From: Saccopteryx bilineata
Lineage: Eukaryota; Chordata; Mammalia; Chiroptera; Emballonuridae
DNA length: 64,000 bases
Reading direction: 5' to 3'
NCBI RefSeq assembly: GCF_036850765.1
Contig: NC_089493.1
Span: 265,038,534-265,102,533, forward strand
The notes below the pieces were generated by a model, which was not told where the DNA came from, made no database searches, and worked only from the letters and a program-made list of their open reading frames with translations. Below, piece by piece: positions 48,400-59,900 of this stretch (position 1 is its first letter; each line of letters opens with the position of its first letter). A program made the translations under genes and the position numbers.

Positions 48400-49920
48400 G
48401 AGTCCTAAGCAGGTCAATTCTTGTCACCCTCCCTTGGCATTTCACACCTGTCCCCTCCGTCTCACTGCCAGATCTCTCTCCATTTCCCTCTGAGCCCAGC
48501 AGTGGAAACTCCAGTTTCCTCAGCCTTGCTTGGCAGAGCAGGGCAGCCGTCCTAACCTCACTCCTGCTGCCCCTGTGGGCCCAGGCCCCCCTCTCACGGC
48601 TGGAGAGCCCACTGGGTTGGCCAACAAGAAGAGAGCCCTTTTCCCTAAAAGGACATAGAACTTTCTTCCTAGAGGCTGAGACCTCCTCTCATGACATTTC
48701 AGGACTGCCTACTTGGGGTATGTCCCTCTGTACTAGCCACCTTGCCCTCCTAGGACAGGGTCTGTGGCCAGGCTTCTGCTGCCCTCAGTGCACAGCTGGA
48801 AGCCCACAGAGGACAGCGTGCAGCTGGGGACTCACAGAAAGGTGGGTGGTGGAAGAGAATAGCTCACAGACAAATGTCCCCACCTTGGGGACTGAGCCCG
48901 GGGACACAGGCTTAAGGTCCAGTCTCTCTGAGAATAGGGGCAGCTTTTAACTTCTTCAGGCCTATTGCAGGCCTAGTGTCCCTTCAGGGTCCAGGTGGGA
49001 TTCAGAACCTGTTCTTCCCTTCACCCTGGCCAACTGAGCCTTAGACTCAAAGCAGACCAGTTGGGGACAACCAAAGCCACATCAGCCACATCCTCCCCAA
49101 ACAGCCTGGGCTGGACCAGGTCCACGGCGGGAAGAGAAGGGGCCTCCTGCCTTGTCAAGGCAGAAGCAGCCTCCATTCAATGTACTGGACATTCTCAGAA
49201 ACTTCCCTGGGGCTAGTGTCTGGTTAGAGAGACCGAGCGGTGGCCCCACGGCAGTGGGCAGTCAGGCTCCATGACCATAGGTGCTGTCGCCCACCCCGCC
49301 CTTGGCCCTTAGCCCAGACCCAGGTTCCTCTCTTCCCAGAAGTTCATCCCCCTGAATGGAGTTGCGTGCTTTGCCCTCATTAACCTTCTGAACTTTCCAG
49401 AAAGGAGTGGAAATGCCCTGCCTCATCCTCCCACTGAGGAAGCTGGGGGTGGCAGTGTGGGAAGGGTAGGGGACCACCCAGGGCTTCTGCCCAGACAGGG
49501 GCAGGGGTGGGAGAACTGGGCACGCCTGTTTCCCCACCAATGGCCCTGCAGCCCCTTCCCCCAGCTAAGCTCTGAGATCCATTCGTGAGCACCCCCACCC
49601 CATCCCCCAGCTGGGTTCCCATCCCCTGTGTTTTCTAACTTGGTGGTACTTACCACGCCTCTGTTTTCTCATCTGTAAAGTGAGACTAATCATAGGATTG
49701 CCCCAAGGATTTTGGGTTCACATATGTGAATTTGCTCAGGTCAGTTGCTGGTGTCTAGTAAGTGCTGTGCAGGGGTCAGCCCCTCCTTTGAGTCACCGTG
49801 TCTTTCTGTGTGTGGTCTTCTCTGGGTTGGGTGGACCAAGGGTGGCTGACAAGGGTGTCTGAGTCCCCTATCTCTGTTTCTGCTTTTCTCCACCTGTCTC
49901 TCACAGTTCCTTCACCCCAC
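48400..49920. other. Intergenic segment, no gene seen
   Basis: Unique, GC-rich. A MIR-like phrase occurs near 49640-49770 (ctctgttttctcatctgtaa). No supported coding sequence. Confidence 0.5.
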
Positions 49921-49934
49921 TAAGAATGGATGGA

Positions 49935-50315
49935 GGCCCTGGCCGGTTGGCTCAGTGGTAGAGCGTTGGCCTGGCGTGCAGGAGTCCCGGGTTCGATTCC
50001 CGGCCAGGGCACACAGGAGAGGCGCCCATCTGCTTCTCCACCCCTTCCCCTCTCCTTCCTCTCTGTCTCTCTCTTCCCCTCCTGCAGCCAAGGCTCCATT
50101 GGAGCAAAGTTGGCCTGGGCACTGAGGATGGCTCTGTGGCCTCTGCCTCAGGTGCTAGAGTGGCTCTGAATGCAACAGAGCGACGCCCCAAGATGGGCAG
50201 AGCATCGCCCCCTGGTGGGCATGCCAGGTGGATCCCGGTTGGGTGCATGCGGGAGTCTGTCTGACTGCCTCCCTGTTTCCAGCTTCGGAAAAAATGCAAA
50301 AAAAAAAAAAGAAAA
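49935..50315 (+). repeat. Type B SINE, sense, nearly intact
   Basis: Head gccctggccggttggctcag, box A tggtagagcgttgg, box B gggttcgattcccgg, full body and poly-A tail. Flanks agaatggatgga / agaatgaatgga. One of the best-preserved copies here. Confidence 0.93.
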
Positions 50316-50329
50316 AGAATGAATGGAGA

Positions 50330-52140
50330 GCAGCCTTGTGAACAAATAGATGTTCTTGTGGTCCTTGAGCTTCACAAGGGACAAATAACTTGCAGTGGAA
50401 GGGGTCATTGGTGGCCAAAAGGAAGGATCTGGGCTCTGGGAAAGGCATGGAAGATGGCAAGAGGACAAAAGGAACACATATGGGCCCTCGGGCCATCACC
50501 CCAATGACAAGGCCTGACTCTGGGCAGCTCAAACCGCCCAGCAAGCAGGAATGCCAGCCCCTGTAACACATGTCCTCAGCATTCTACAAGTCCCCAGGGG
50601 GACCCTAGGAATAGCCTGCATCTTGGCCTAGAATGTCCTCCCGGGAGGTGCCTCCCAACAGGGTGGATCTTTCAGGTCGTGTCCCTTGCATCTTTATGCC
50701 CTGAGGTAGAAACATCCCCCAGGAGCTTAGGGTTATGCGGTCATACTCAGAAGCAGCTCCCCTGACCCCCAACTCAAAGGCCAGATGATTCCCTCGTAGC
50801 CCCTCCTGCCTGCCTGGCTTCCAGCCCCACTGGAACTTTCAGATCCTTCTGTGTGAGCCAACATCACTAGGAAAGCCCCCGGTCACGTGCCAAAGAGGGG
50901 TGCAAGTACATATTTATGGGGAGTGGAGCTGCCTGACTTATTAGGTACTTGGGCCACCTAAGCTCCCGTTGCAGGGGATATCTGGGTGTCTGGACAAAGG
51001 GCCAGGGCATGGAGACAGCACAGCAGGACTAGAGGTTATAAAGGGCATAGGGCAGGGCCAGCAGGAGAGGAGACCTGGGGTAACCCCCTCTGTATCTACT
51101 ACAGGGTTATAGGCTGTGAATAGTCCCATCCCTGATATCCGTTCTCTTTCTCCTTTCTTTCTGTTCTATTTTTGCCCTTTTCCCCTACTGAGCCCAAATC
51201 TAGAACCAGCTTTCTTATTTTATCTTGTGTTTATTGGGAAACGGCTATGCCCATCTCTGGGCCAGCTCAGATGGCTTCCCCCAAGGAAGTGTGTTCTCAC
51301 AGCTTGTCCGAGTTAAAAACAGAGACAATAGACAGTGAGAAGCAGGCAAAGAACTAGAAGAGAAGGGGACACAGAGAGACAGACAACCAGAAAGACAGAG
51401 AGGAAGGCAGAAAGAGGCAGGGAGGGCTGCAGCAGGTCCCCCCACTCTCATCTGTTTACCCATTTATCAGGCTGATATCAGGTGACATGATTCAAGACAT
51501 TGTCACTAAGTCTGTTTTCCCCAGATTTGTGCCCGGAGAGCTGGAGTGCTGAGTGGGCTGGTGCAGCCACCCCTGTGGTCAGTGGTACCACAGCCGCTGT
51601 GCTTCAGGCCCCCAGAAGAGCCCGGAGAAGCAAGCCCAGGCATAGGTAGGGTCCCCATGGGAACCTGGGTGAGGGAGAATTCCACTCATACCATGCTGGC
51701 TCTCCCCAGCCCCTGAGGTTGGGCCTAAGAAAGTGGCTTAATTCTTTGTGACCAAGCTATGTCTATCACATGTCGCTAGCAAGAGCATGTGGTCAGGGAG
51801 AGATGTTTAAGGGGGTCTTCTCCAGCATTCGGTCAGGGGTCTGGGGAACCACAAAACCAGGAGGTGGGGGGAGGGGGGCATCTCTAGGTTTGGCTGTGGG
51901 GGTGGCCTGGTGGCTAGAGGGGACTGTGGGATATTCAGTCAGAGACATTCAGGATCCCTGTCCTCCCCAACACTCTGGGGTCAGCCCCTGAAGAGTCCCT
52001 TCCATGGCCTCAGGCAGCCCTCTGTAGGGGACCGGACTGTGTAGTCACCCTCTCCAGTCTAGAGACTTTAAGGGTGGGGGAACGGTCTGATTCCTTAGGA
52101 TTGGCACAAAGACACCCGGTGTCCCTCTGTGATACTGTGA
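50330..52140. other. Intergenic segment, no gene seen
   Basis: No recognisable exon or repeat family stands out. Open frames are short and unsupported. Confidence 0.5.
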
Positions 52141-52144
52141 TACA

Positions 52145-52580
52145 GTAAGATCTACTGTAGCTCCTCCTTATTCATGGTTTCAATTACCCATGGTCAACTA
52201 TGGCCCAAAAATATTAAGTGGAAAATTCCAGAAATAAACAATTCATATGTTTCAAATTGTGCATCGTTCTGAGTAGCATCATTAAGTCCTGCTCTGTCCC
52301 GCTTAGGACATGAATCACCCCTTTGTCCAGTGTATCCACACTGCACATGCTCCTTACTCATTAGTCACTTAGTGCCATCTCACTTATCAGATCGACTGTT
52401 CTAGTTTTTTATTTGTTATTGTTGTTAATCTCTTCCTGTGCCTAATGTATAAATTAAACTTTACCATAGTATGTATGGATAGGAAAAAGCAGTGTATATG
52501 AGATTCATACTATCTGAGTTTTCAGGCACCCAGGAAGAGCCTTGGAGTGGATCTCCTGTGGATAAGGGGAAACTACTAAT
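52145..52580. mobile_element. Tigger2-like (MER28-type) MITE
   Basis: Starts tactgtagctcctccttatt, has cagaaataaacaattcatat and cagatcgactgttctag, and ends gtggataaggggaaactact. This is a deletion-derived pogo-superfamily element with eroded terminal repeats. Confidence 0.8.
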
Positions 52581-52624
52581 ATGGTTGGTCTCTGCCCCCG
52601 GTTCCTGGCACAGAGCTCCTAAAA

Positions 52625-52831
52625 CAGGGGTCGGGAACCTTTTTGGCTGAGAGAGTGAAGTACGCCACATACTTTAAAATGTAATTCTGTGAGAGCCATA
52701 CAATGACCCGTGTACCTTATGCATTATCCAATAAAAATTTGGTGTTGTCCCGGAAGACAGCTGTAATTGGTTTCAGCCACTCGCAACCATGAACATGAGC
52801 AGTAGGAAATGAATGGATTGTAATACACGAG

Positions 52832-52918
<87 letters not shown>

Positions 52919-53389
52919 GTATTTTTCTGAAGCTGGAAACGGGGAGAGACAGACAGACTCCCGCATGCGCCCGACCGGGATCCACCCGGCACGCCCACCA
53001 GGGGGCGATGCTCTGCCCCTCTGGGGCGTCGCTCTGCCACGACCAGAGCCACTCTAGCGCCTGGGGTAGAGGCCAAGGAGCCATCCCCAGCGCCTGGGCC
53101 ATCTTTGCTCCAATGGAGCCTTGGCTGCAGGAGGGGAAGAGAGAGACAGAGAGGAAGGAGGGGGTGGGGGTGGAGAAGCAAATGGGCGCTTCTCCTATGT
53201 GCCCTGGCCGGGAATCGAACCCAGGTCCCCCACATGCCAGGCCGACGCTCTACCGCTGAGCCAACCAGCCAGGTCCTGTTTTATATTTTTAACGTTACTA
53301 TTTTTTTTTATTAAAGAGTTGTCTGCGAGCCAGATGCAGCCATCAAAAGCGCCACATCTGACTCGTGAGCCATAGGTTCCCGACCCCTG
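52625..53389. mobile_element. Non-autonomous hAT element with perfect 8-bp target duplication
   Basis: Ends CAGGGGTCGGGAACC (52625) and GGTTCCCGACCCCTG (53375-53389). Exact duplications tcctaaaa at 52617-52624 and 53390-53397. The subterminal phrases gagagccatacaatg / gcgagccagatgcagcc are characteristic. Split by a (TA)n run and a type B SINE. Confidence 0.92.
52839..53275 (-). repeat. Type B SINE, reverse, with a (TA)n/T-run tail
   Basis: About 50 bp of (TA)n (52839-52891) and a long T-run precede gtatttttctgaagctgg; the head ends ccaaccagccagg near 53275. Insertion is within the hAT element (tgttttata / tgttttata flanks). Confidence 0.9.
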
Positions 53390-53424
53390 TCCTAAAACGT
53401 TTGGGATTTTGAGAGGAGCATCTT

Positions 53425-54546
53425 TTTTTTGTTCATAAAAACCCCTGTTCACCTGACCAGGCAGTGGAGCAGTGAACAGAGTGTTGGACTGGGACGCAGA
53501 GAACCCAGGTTCAAAACCCCGAGGTTGCCGGCTTGAGTGTAGGCTCACCAGCTTGAGTGCGGGGTTGCTGGCTAGAGCGTGGGATCATAGACATGACCCC
53601 ATAGTCGCTGGCTTGAGCCCAAAGGTCACTGGCTTGAGCCCAAAGGTTGCTGGCTTGAGCCCAAAGGTTGCTGACTTGAGCAAGGGGTTACTTGCTCTGC
53701 TGTAGCCCCCCCCCCCCCGCAAGACACATATGAGAAAGCAATCAATGCCACAACGAAGGTGCCACAACAAAGAATTGATGCTTTTCATCTCTCTCCCTTC
53801 CTATCTGTCCCTATCTGTCCTTCTCTCTGTCACAAAAAAAAGCCCTTTTTAGCCTACCTGAGTTTATGCTTAATGAGGTGAACCCCCAGATAGCTTTAGG
53901 ATGCAGACTGGTCACCAGAGGAACCGACCGTAGGATGAGAGGGTTGGAACTGTCAGCTCCACCCCCTACCCCAATCATCTCCAGGGAGGCGAGAGGGACT
54001 GAAGAATGAGTTCAATCACCAGTGGCCAATGATTTAACCAATCGTGCCTGGTAATGGAACCTGCGTAAAAAACCAGACCGTGGGTGTCGAAGAGCTTCGA
54101 GGTTGGTGAACATAGAGGTGCTGGGAGGGTGCCGCCCAGAGAGGGCACCGAAGCTCTGCTCGGTCCCTCCGCCCAGCCCTGTGCATCTTTTATTTTGCTG
54201 ACCCTGGGCTGCATCGTTTATCACAAACCAGTAATGTTCAGTAAACTGTTTTCCTGAGTTCTGGGAGCAGTTCTAGCAAATTATCGAAACTGAGGAGGTG
54301 GTCACAGGAATCCCCGATTTATAACCAAGCTGGACAGAAGTGTGGGTACCCCAGGCATGCACTACTTGTAACTGGTGTCTCAAGAAGGGACAGTCTTGTG
54401 GGACTGCGCCCTTTAACTGAGGGATCTGCACTAACTCTGGGTAGTTAGTGTCAGAATGGAGTTAAAGTGTAGGACACTCAGTTGGCATCCAGAGAGTGGG
54501 AGAATTGGTTGGTGTGAGGAAACCCACACATTTGGTGTCAGAAATG
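53425..54546 (+). mobile_element. ERVL-type LTR with adjoining tRNA-Leu-like primer site
   Basis: LTR-like sequence (53425-53449 and 53837-54530, split by a SINE) ends in cacaca at 54530. Directly after a 2-base gap comes tggtgtcagaaatg (54533-54546), resembling a primer binding site for tRNA-Leu as used by ERVL elements. Only a few more internal bases remain; no viral gene is present. A second copy of the LTR start is at 63395-63605. Confidence 0.7.
53450..53836 (+). repeat. Type A SINE, sense, inside an LTR
   Basis: Head cacctgaccaggcagtggag, box B ggttcaaaacccc, several copies of ggcttgagcccaaaggt, a C-run near 53707-53718 and a short A tail. The middle repeat is expanded compared with other copies. 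Confidence 0.9.
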
Positions 54547-54559
54547 CTGTGAGTAAAAA

Positions 54560-55750
54560 ACAGATTATAGTACCCTCCAAGTTCATTCTTGGCCCTTCTC
54601 TGCCCTGCTATGGGCCCAGGAGGCTGGGACATGGACCATGGACCACACCATCCAGACCCTCTGCCCTCTTGCTTCTGCTCTGGTATGGTCAGTGGAGGCA
54701 CCAGTATGCAATCAGAAAACAGGAGAAGAGAGGCAGGGGTATTTACTCTACCCCTCCCCCCTATACCTCCTCCACCCCCAGCGACTGCATCCCTCTAGCC
54801 ACAGCCTTGCTCCCGCCAGATGGACCCTGCCCATGGCTCCTATTCACTGGTTCTGAAGACACCACTCCCTCCCACGTCCGCCCATCAGGTGCAGGAGCGC
54901 TATGGCCCCATCAGTGCCTTAGGTCAGCCTCTCCTGTTGGTTCCCCTAATGCTGCCCACACCTTGGTAAACTCTCTCAATTGCCCTGTTAGAGGCATGCC
55001 ATCTGTTTCCTGTCAGGGCCCGACCCACACAAGGTGTAGGTTTGTGGAGTGTAAGGTCTTAGAGTCCCCTAGTTCAACCTTCGCTTTTTACATAAAGGGA
55101 CACTGAGGCTCAGAGAGGGTGAGTGATCTGTCCAGGGTCACCAGGCCCCCGGGTCGTGCCTCATGGTTGCTCTGAAAAAGCTGTGGGAAGACCAAGAGAA
55201 GTTAGAGATCTGTTTGCTTCCTCTCGTCCTTGTCCCTCCCAGCCTGGCTCCCCCAGGGTCATGGAGCATTTCCTGCCCAGCAGGAGCAGGATGTGTCTGC
55301 ACAGGCTAATAAACCAATTAGGGCCATGTGCACCTCCCAGAGATAGGCACCTGGAAAGCCATTCAGTGCCCTCTTTCCCTGATCCGTGCCCCGGTGGGTG
55401 AGGCCCTCCACCTGGTGTGGGGTGCCTCCCAGCCTCTCCTCACCCCACCCTCTAGCTGCCCCCAACCTGCACACCCAGGAGTCCCCAACTTTCCAGGCCT
55501 TAGCACATGCTGTTGCTCTCGCCTGGACACCCTTTCCTGTTTCCACCTAGCACAGTGGGTCCCTTCTCCAGGCCACACCTGCTTAGGAAGCCTCCTCCAA
55601 GCCTCAATGCTTGTGTTCCCTCCATCCTTGTGTGTAATAATAACCCTCTTCTCCCCACAGTTTTGGGCAATTTGAGGGCAGAGCCTTGCCCAAGTCACCT
55701 TCAGCCCTTTCGGGCCACCCTGGAGTGGAGCTGATGATGAAAATGCTGCT
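54560..55750. other. Intergenic segment, no gene seen
   Basis: Unique-looking GC-rich sequence. A MIR-like phrase lies at 55085-55140 (ggacactgaggctcagagag). Open frames here are not recognisable. Confidence 0.5.
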
Positions 55751-55758
55751 GGGGGTTG

Positions 55759-55938
55759 GCCTGGCCTGTGGTGGCGCAGTGCATAAAATGTGGACCTGGA
55801 ATGTTGAGGTTGCCGGTTCAAAACCCTGGGCTTGGCCAGTCAAGGCACATACAGGAAGCAACTACTATGATGCTTCCTGGATCCTCCCCCTCTGTACCCC
55901 CCTTTCTCTTCTCTAGAAATCAATAAATAACATCTAAA
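55759..55938 (+). repeat. Type C SINE, sense
   Basis: Head gcctggcctgtggtggcgca, gtgcataaaatgtgg, box B ggttcaaaaccctggg, tgcttcctggatcctccccc and tail aaatcaataaataac. Flanks resemble aaatgctgctgg / aaatgctaggtg. Confidence 0.85.
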
Positions 55939-56106
55939 AAAAATGCTAGGTGCCCAGATTAGGTTCAGGGCTGCAGTCTGCTCTGGGCTGAGCCCAGGCT
56001 TCTCTAGCAGCTGCATTCCCCATGCACTTCCTAACCTCCAGGCCCAGAATAAGCACAGGGGTGGATAAAGCTTAGAAATTGCACTTGTGCAGAAATGGGA
56101 GAAAGT

Positions 56107-56437
56107 GACCTAATCAGGTGGTGGTGCAGTGGATAAAGCGTTGACCTGGATGCTGAGGACTCAGGTTCAAAACCACAAAGGAGGTTGTAGGCTTGAGCAT
56201 GAGCTCATCCAGCTTGAGTGCGGCGTTGTTGGCTTGAGTGTGGGATCATAGACACGACCCCCTGGTTGCTGGCTTGAAGCTTAAGGTCGCTGGCTTGAGC
56301 AAGGGGTCACTGGCTAGGTGGGAGCCCCCGGCCAAGGCACGTATGAGAAACAATCAGTGAACAACTAAAGTGCCGCAACTATGAGCAGATGCTTCTCATC
56401 TCTCTCCCTTCCTGTCCGTCTCTCACACTAATAAAAA

Positions 56438-56485
<48 letters not shown>
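56107..56485 (+). repeat. Type A SINE with (GAAA)n tail, next to the UPK3BL1 3' end
   Basis: Head gacctaatcaggtggtggtg, body and a tail of about 11 GAAA units (56438-56483). Flanks agaaagtga on both sides. It lies about 380 bp beyond the UPK3BL1 polyadenylation signal. Confidence 0.88.
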
Positions 56486-56486
<1 letters not shown>

Positions 56487-56866
56487 TAGAGAAAGTGAAG
56501 GTGAATGGCTCTCAGTCCTTCAGTCAGGAGGAGAGGCCAGCTGGAGAGAGGGACCACAGGAGGATGTTGGGGGTGAGGAGGCAGCAAGTGTTAGACATGA
56601 AGGTCGGGTCAGCCCATTCACCTCCTTGGTTTGGACTCACCGTGGCCCAGTAGGCAGTGTGATCATTTTCATTTTATAGATAGGGACACCGGGGCCTAAA
56701 GAAAAGCTTGCCCTGCCCTAGATGGCTTAGTCAGCCTAGGACCCTGGACCTCAGCCCTGTGCTATATCCTCCTGAGAATCCCCACCCCTCAGAGGATCTG
56801 GGGACAGCAGGGGAGGAGACTGCCAGGAATACAGTGACACTGGTGCACAGGGAGTTGTTGGAGGCA

Positions 56867-56872
56867 TTTATT
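56867..56872 (-). terminator. UPK3BL1: UPK3BL1 polyadenylation signal AATAAA
   Basis: Plus-strand tttatt reads AATAAA on the minus strand, 96 bp after the stop codon ends at 56968. The implied 3' UTR is short, about 110-120 bases, and the sequence is unique, not repeat-derived. Confidence 0.75.
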
Positions 56873-56967
56873 TTTGAGCTCCAGACACTGCAGGACATGG
56901 TCCCATCCCAGGCTCTGCAGCCTGGACCAGGGAGGTTGAGGGGCAGATGGGAGCCCCCTGGAGCCAC

Positions 56968-59900
56968 TCAGGAGCCTCTCACAGCTCGAGGGCTGAACAT
57001 GTGGTGGGTGTTATATCTTCTCATGCTCACCGATGCCCCTGTTCCAGAAATGGGGGTGCTCTCACAGGTGTCGTAGCTTGGGTAGGGGACAAGGAGGCAA
57101 GAGTAAGAGAGAATGATGGACATAGGGCCTGAAGTCCCCTGACAAATAACTGGAGCTCTAGGCATTGGAATGCTGGAGAAACAGGCTCCACTGGCCAGCT
57201 GGATTAACCAAAGGGAACAAGACTATTTCCCTAAACTTCACAAAGCCAGCTCTCCCCTCTCTGCCTTTGTCATCATCCAGCCCCACACTCCCCTCCTATG
57301 TCCCCACACCCTAGGATGCCTGTCTCTCCTAATCAACACCTTAAGGATACAGCCATTTTCTAAACTGGGAATCAGAGCTAGGCCTTGCCTGTTCAAGAAC
57401 CTCCCCCCTCTCTCCTCACCAAATCCTACCCAGGGGTAGGTTTCCTTTTACTCTCAGAGGCCTTGCGGACACCCCTTCTCCACCAGGACCCCAGCATCTG
57501 AGCTCTGAATGAAAAGCTTGAGGCAAAGTTTAGTGCTTGACCTAAAAGCAATTCACCTCCACCTGGTGACTCCCTGCTGGAGGGTTGCTGCCCGCCCCCA
57601 CTCACAATTCCAGTTATTGCCACCAGGGGGAGGTGGCGCCACTCAGAAATTGTGTACCTCCTGGGCAGGTAGCAAGGAAAGGAACAAGGTAGGAAGAAGT
57701 TAAGAGGTTCTGGAACCTTGGGGATTCCTAGCTCAATAATTGTTACCCATGTCTGGCCTTCAGGGGAAGCCACTCCAGCATGGCTAGCAAGGGGGAGGGG
57801 GCTGGGCTGCGGGCCTGGGCGGGGCTACAAGTCAGGGACCTCACCCCTCTCAGGGACCTGGCGAGTCTCTGCCTTGTCTACTTACCAGGTATAAATGAGC
57901 AGGACAAGAAGGGCGGTGAGGAGGACAGCCAGCAGGACTGACAGGATGGCGATGATGACCACTGAACCCGTGCTCTGGAGCCCAGGGGTAGCCTGGAGTG
58001 CCTCAGCTGAGGGCAGGAGGAACAGGAGGGGCCCCCACAGGCAAGCAGGGCAGGCCATGCAGAGAGGAAAGAGAGAATCTGACCCAAGGGAGGGGACCTG
58101 GAACAGCGTCCAGGTCATCCAGCCCACACCCAGGCTGGGGAGGGGTACCTGCAGGCACAGGTGGGAAGGGTGGTCCTGAATGACAGGAGCTGGCTCACAC
58201 CCAGTCCTGGGGGTTTCCCCAGTCCCCCAGCCCTATTGTGTGACTTGCTCATCAGGTGCCGTACCTTGCTGCAGACGGATGTCACTGGACCACTCTGTCT
58301 CAGCCACGGGTCCTCTGTCACTCATCACCAGGAACTTCACTCTGAACAGAAGATCCAGCATTGGGGGTGAGGGTCCCTGCATCCTGAGTCCATGGGTCCT
58401 GTTGCCTATCAGTTTGTCTAGGGCCTGGCAGGTGGAGGAGTGGGGATTGGGGCTTAAATATAGCCTTGGAGCCCACCTGGAGGGGCTCCTATCCCAGCTA
58501 TGACATTTCCCAGCTGTGTGGCCTTAGGTGTATCCCTTACCCTCTCTGAGCCTGTGTCCTCACTTGGGAAATGTGTGTGGAGTAGACTATATCCCCCAGC
58601 ACTAAACATTAGTGAATTAAGCCCTGAATGAGGGGAGATAGGTCAAAGGGCCAGTCCTTCCTAGGGGCACACCCTGCCTGGATGGGGGAGACTCCATCTG
58701 TAGGATTTAAATGGCCCGGAGGGGCAGTGGCTCAAGTCAGGGGACCCTCTGCTCAAGAAAGACAGAAATCACCCAGGTCTCCTCCTACGCGGAACTACGC
58801 AGAGAACCCAGGCACCCAGGTGGGATCTGCCCCAGACTCGGGTTTGGGCACAGGCAGGAGCACACCCAACACAGCAGGGCCTGGCAGAGCTGCTCACCTG
58901 TAGGGACCCGGGCCTGGCAGAGGGTGGTTGCAGCCCCTTGAAGTTGGGAAGCAGCTGGTATCATTGCCCACACGAAGGACCCGGAGTTGGTTGCCAGGTT
59001 GGCTACTCGGATAGAGTGCCCGGTTGGCCATCAGAGTAAGGTAGTAGCCCCTCTCGGGGAAGTCGGCAGGGACTGGGATGTCCTCCACCCTTTGTGGAAT
59101 GGTGACATTCTGGGAGGCTGAGGGTGGCATTCGGGTCAGACAATGGGTAATGGTGGTTCTGACGACAGGGGCTGGCTCACCCCCAGTCTTCAGGAGCCCC
59201 CCAGGCTCCCAGGCCTAATGTATGACCTGCTCGTCTGACCCCACAGGCCACAGGCAGGGCTCCAGCACATCCCACCAGGCCAGACAGTCCCTGGCCACAC
59301 CTCCAGCAGCACCCCCCCCCCCCCCGCACTGCCCCGCCCTCCTGCTCCTGGCTCGCCGCTGCCCTGTTCAGAGGGAAACCCAAGGCCTGCCTAGTAGCTC
59401 CCACCGTTGCTGTAGGCCACCACCAGCCAGATGGGGTCAAAGTCGGAGATGTTGAGAAGGCCGAACTGGCCCCGGGGCTGCTCCAGTGTGAAGGTGGACT
59501 GGGTGAGTGTCCCCGCCAGAGTGCCACTTGCGAGCTGGGGCACATAGCTGATGCGTTCTGGAGCTGGCCGGGGTCAGAGACAAGAGTCTCAGCCAAAAAG
59601 CAAGCCCCTACAGCTCAGATTGCGGGAAACATGATCTTGGGAGCCCAATCTGAGGGGAAAGGCACAGCCCTAGTCTGAGCTAGGAGCTTTGTTCAGGCAT
59701 TAATCAGGAGGGTTCCCGGGCAACTCTGTACCCATGCGGCACGGGTGGGTGGCCTGAGTCCAGCCCCAGCCCCTGCCTCGGGAGTCTATAGTGGAGGGCA
59801 CTGTGGGAGGTGAGGGGGAGCCTGTCTGGCCCTGCTCTACCTAGGTCTCCCTGTGATGGGCAGAGTCCAGGGAAGGAGGCACGCAGAACCCCTAACTTCT

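Noticed and set aside
49935..50010. Apparent tRNA genes with good box A and box B (also at the heads of the other type A and B SINEs)
   Set aside because: They are the tRNA-like heads of SINEs, continuous with SINE bodies and poly-A tails and lacking a proper acceptor stem and 3' end.
52717..53259. 172- and 148-codon open frames with Tyr-Ile repeats
   Set aside because: They are generated by the (TA)n run and the type B SINE inside a hAT element.
54456..55106. 216-codon plus-strand open frame
   Set aside because: It begins inside the ERVL-type LTR and primer site and runs into unique sequence. No homology to a known protein is seen, and no viral gene is recognisable.
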